DNA from: Planctomycetota bacterium | Lineage (GTDB): Bacteria; Planctomycetota; Planctomycetia; Pirellulales; Thermoguttaceae | Length of the DNA: 5,414 bases | Direction: 5' to 3' | Assembly: GCA_023397045.1 (NCBI GenBank) | Contig: JAEWUR010000246.1 | Coordinates: forward strand, 1-5,414 | Shown here: in pieces, positions 5,347 to 5,414 of the stretch | How the letters are laid out: the number at the start of each line of letters is the position of its first letter | Numbering within the stretch: position 1 is the stretch's first letter | Made by a program: the position numbers and the translations under genes | The notes under the pieces: model-generated | Seen by the model: the letters and a program-made list of their open reading frames with translations, nothing else | Told to the model about the DNA's origin: nothing | The model's database searches: none

Positions 5347-5414
5347 AGGGGGGGGATTTCAGCGGAAATTGGTCGACAACGCCGATCCCGGTATGCGACA
5401 ATAGATAGGGGAGG
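5347..5414 (+). promoter_or_regulatory. Non-coding right edge with a weak promoter-like sequence
   Basis: No gene is seen here. An eight-G run lies at 5348-5355. TCGACA (5373-5378) and GACAAT (5397-5402), 18 bp apart, resemble a sigma-70 promoter, and the window ends in GGGGAGG, which could be the ribosome-binding site of a plus-strand gene just past the edge. Both ideas depend on sequence outside the window. Confidence 0.2.

Overview
The window looks like chromosomal DNA from a GC-rich bacterium, most likely a member of the Planctomycetota (Pirellulales-like). This rests on gene content, on the style of the intergenic repeats (a hairpin with AACCCGAAGCG arms, a CCCCTCTCCC/GGGGAGAGGG-type hairpin, and nested CACTGG/CCAGTG arms) and on the RhaT-type transporter among sugar-acid type enzymes. 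The assignment is from memory of such repeats, not from a search.

Layout. Five genes lie on the minus strand and read right to left: an SDR oxidoreductase (3409-4200), a KynB/cyclase-type metal hydrolase (2729-3406), an Ldh_2 (malate/L-lactate dehydrogenase type) NAD(P)H oxidoreductase (1678-2718), a RhaT-like ten-helix transporter (459-1514), and a DapA/N-acetylneuraminate-lyase family protein cut by the left edge (1-375). The first three are tightly packed (2-bp and 10-bp gaps). The fourth and fifth follow gaps of 163 and 83 bp. Facing away from the cluster is a GntR-family regulator with an FCD ligand domain (4510-5202, plus strand). A perfect 16-bp palindrome just upstream of its start is a very likely operator.

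Function. The set of importer, two dehydrogenases, metal hydrolase, Schiff-base aldolase/dehydratase family enzyme and FCD-type regulator is what one expects of a catabolic operon for a small carboxylate, probably a sugar acid, deoxysugar or related keto acid. The sequence does not identify the substrate. No sugar-acid dehydratase or aldehyde dehydrogenase is visible, so the pathway probably continues past the left edge.

Repeats. The non-coding DNA is dominated by small mobile-type repeats. Two ungapped 146-bp copies of one MITE-like element (about 79% identical by hand alignment) sit at 1528-1673, inside the operon, and at 4232-4377, in the divergent promoter region. An unrelated 127-bp element with 15-bp inverted ends and nested hairpins follows the regulator (5220-5346). 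A short GC-rich repeat forms the 3' end of the hydrolase gene and supplies the ribosome-binding site of the next gene. The last 70 bases hold no gene, only a weak promoter-like sequence that may serve a gene beyond the right edge.
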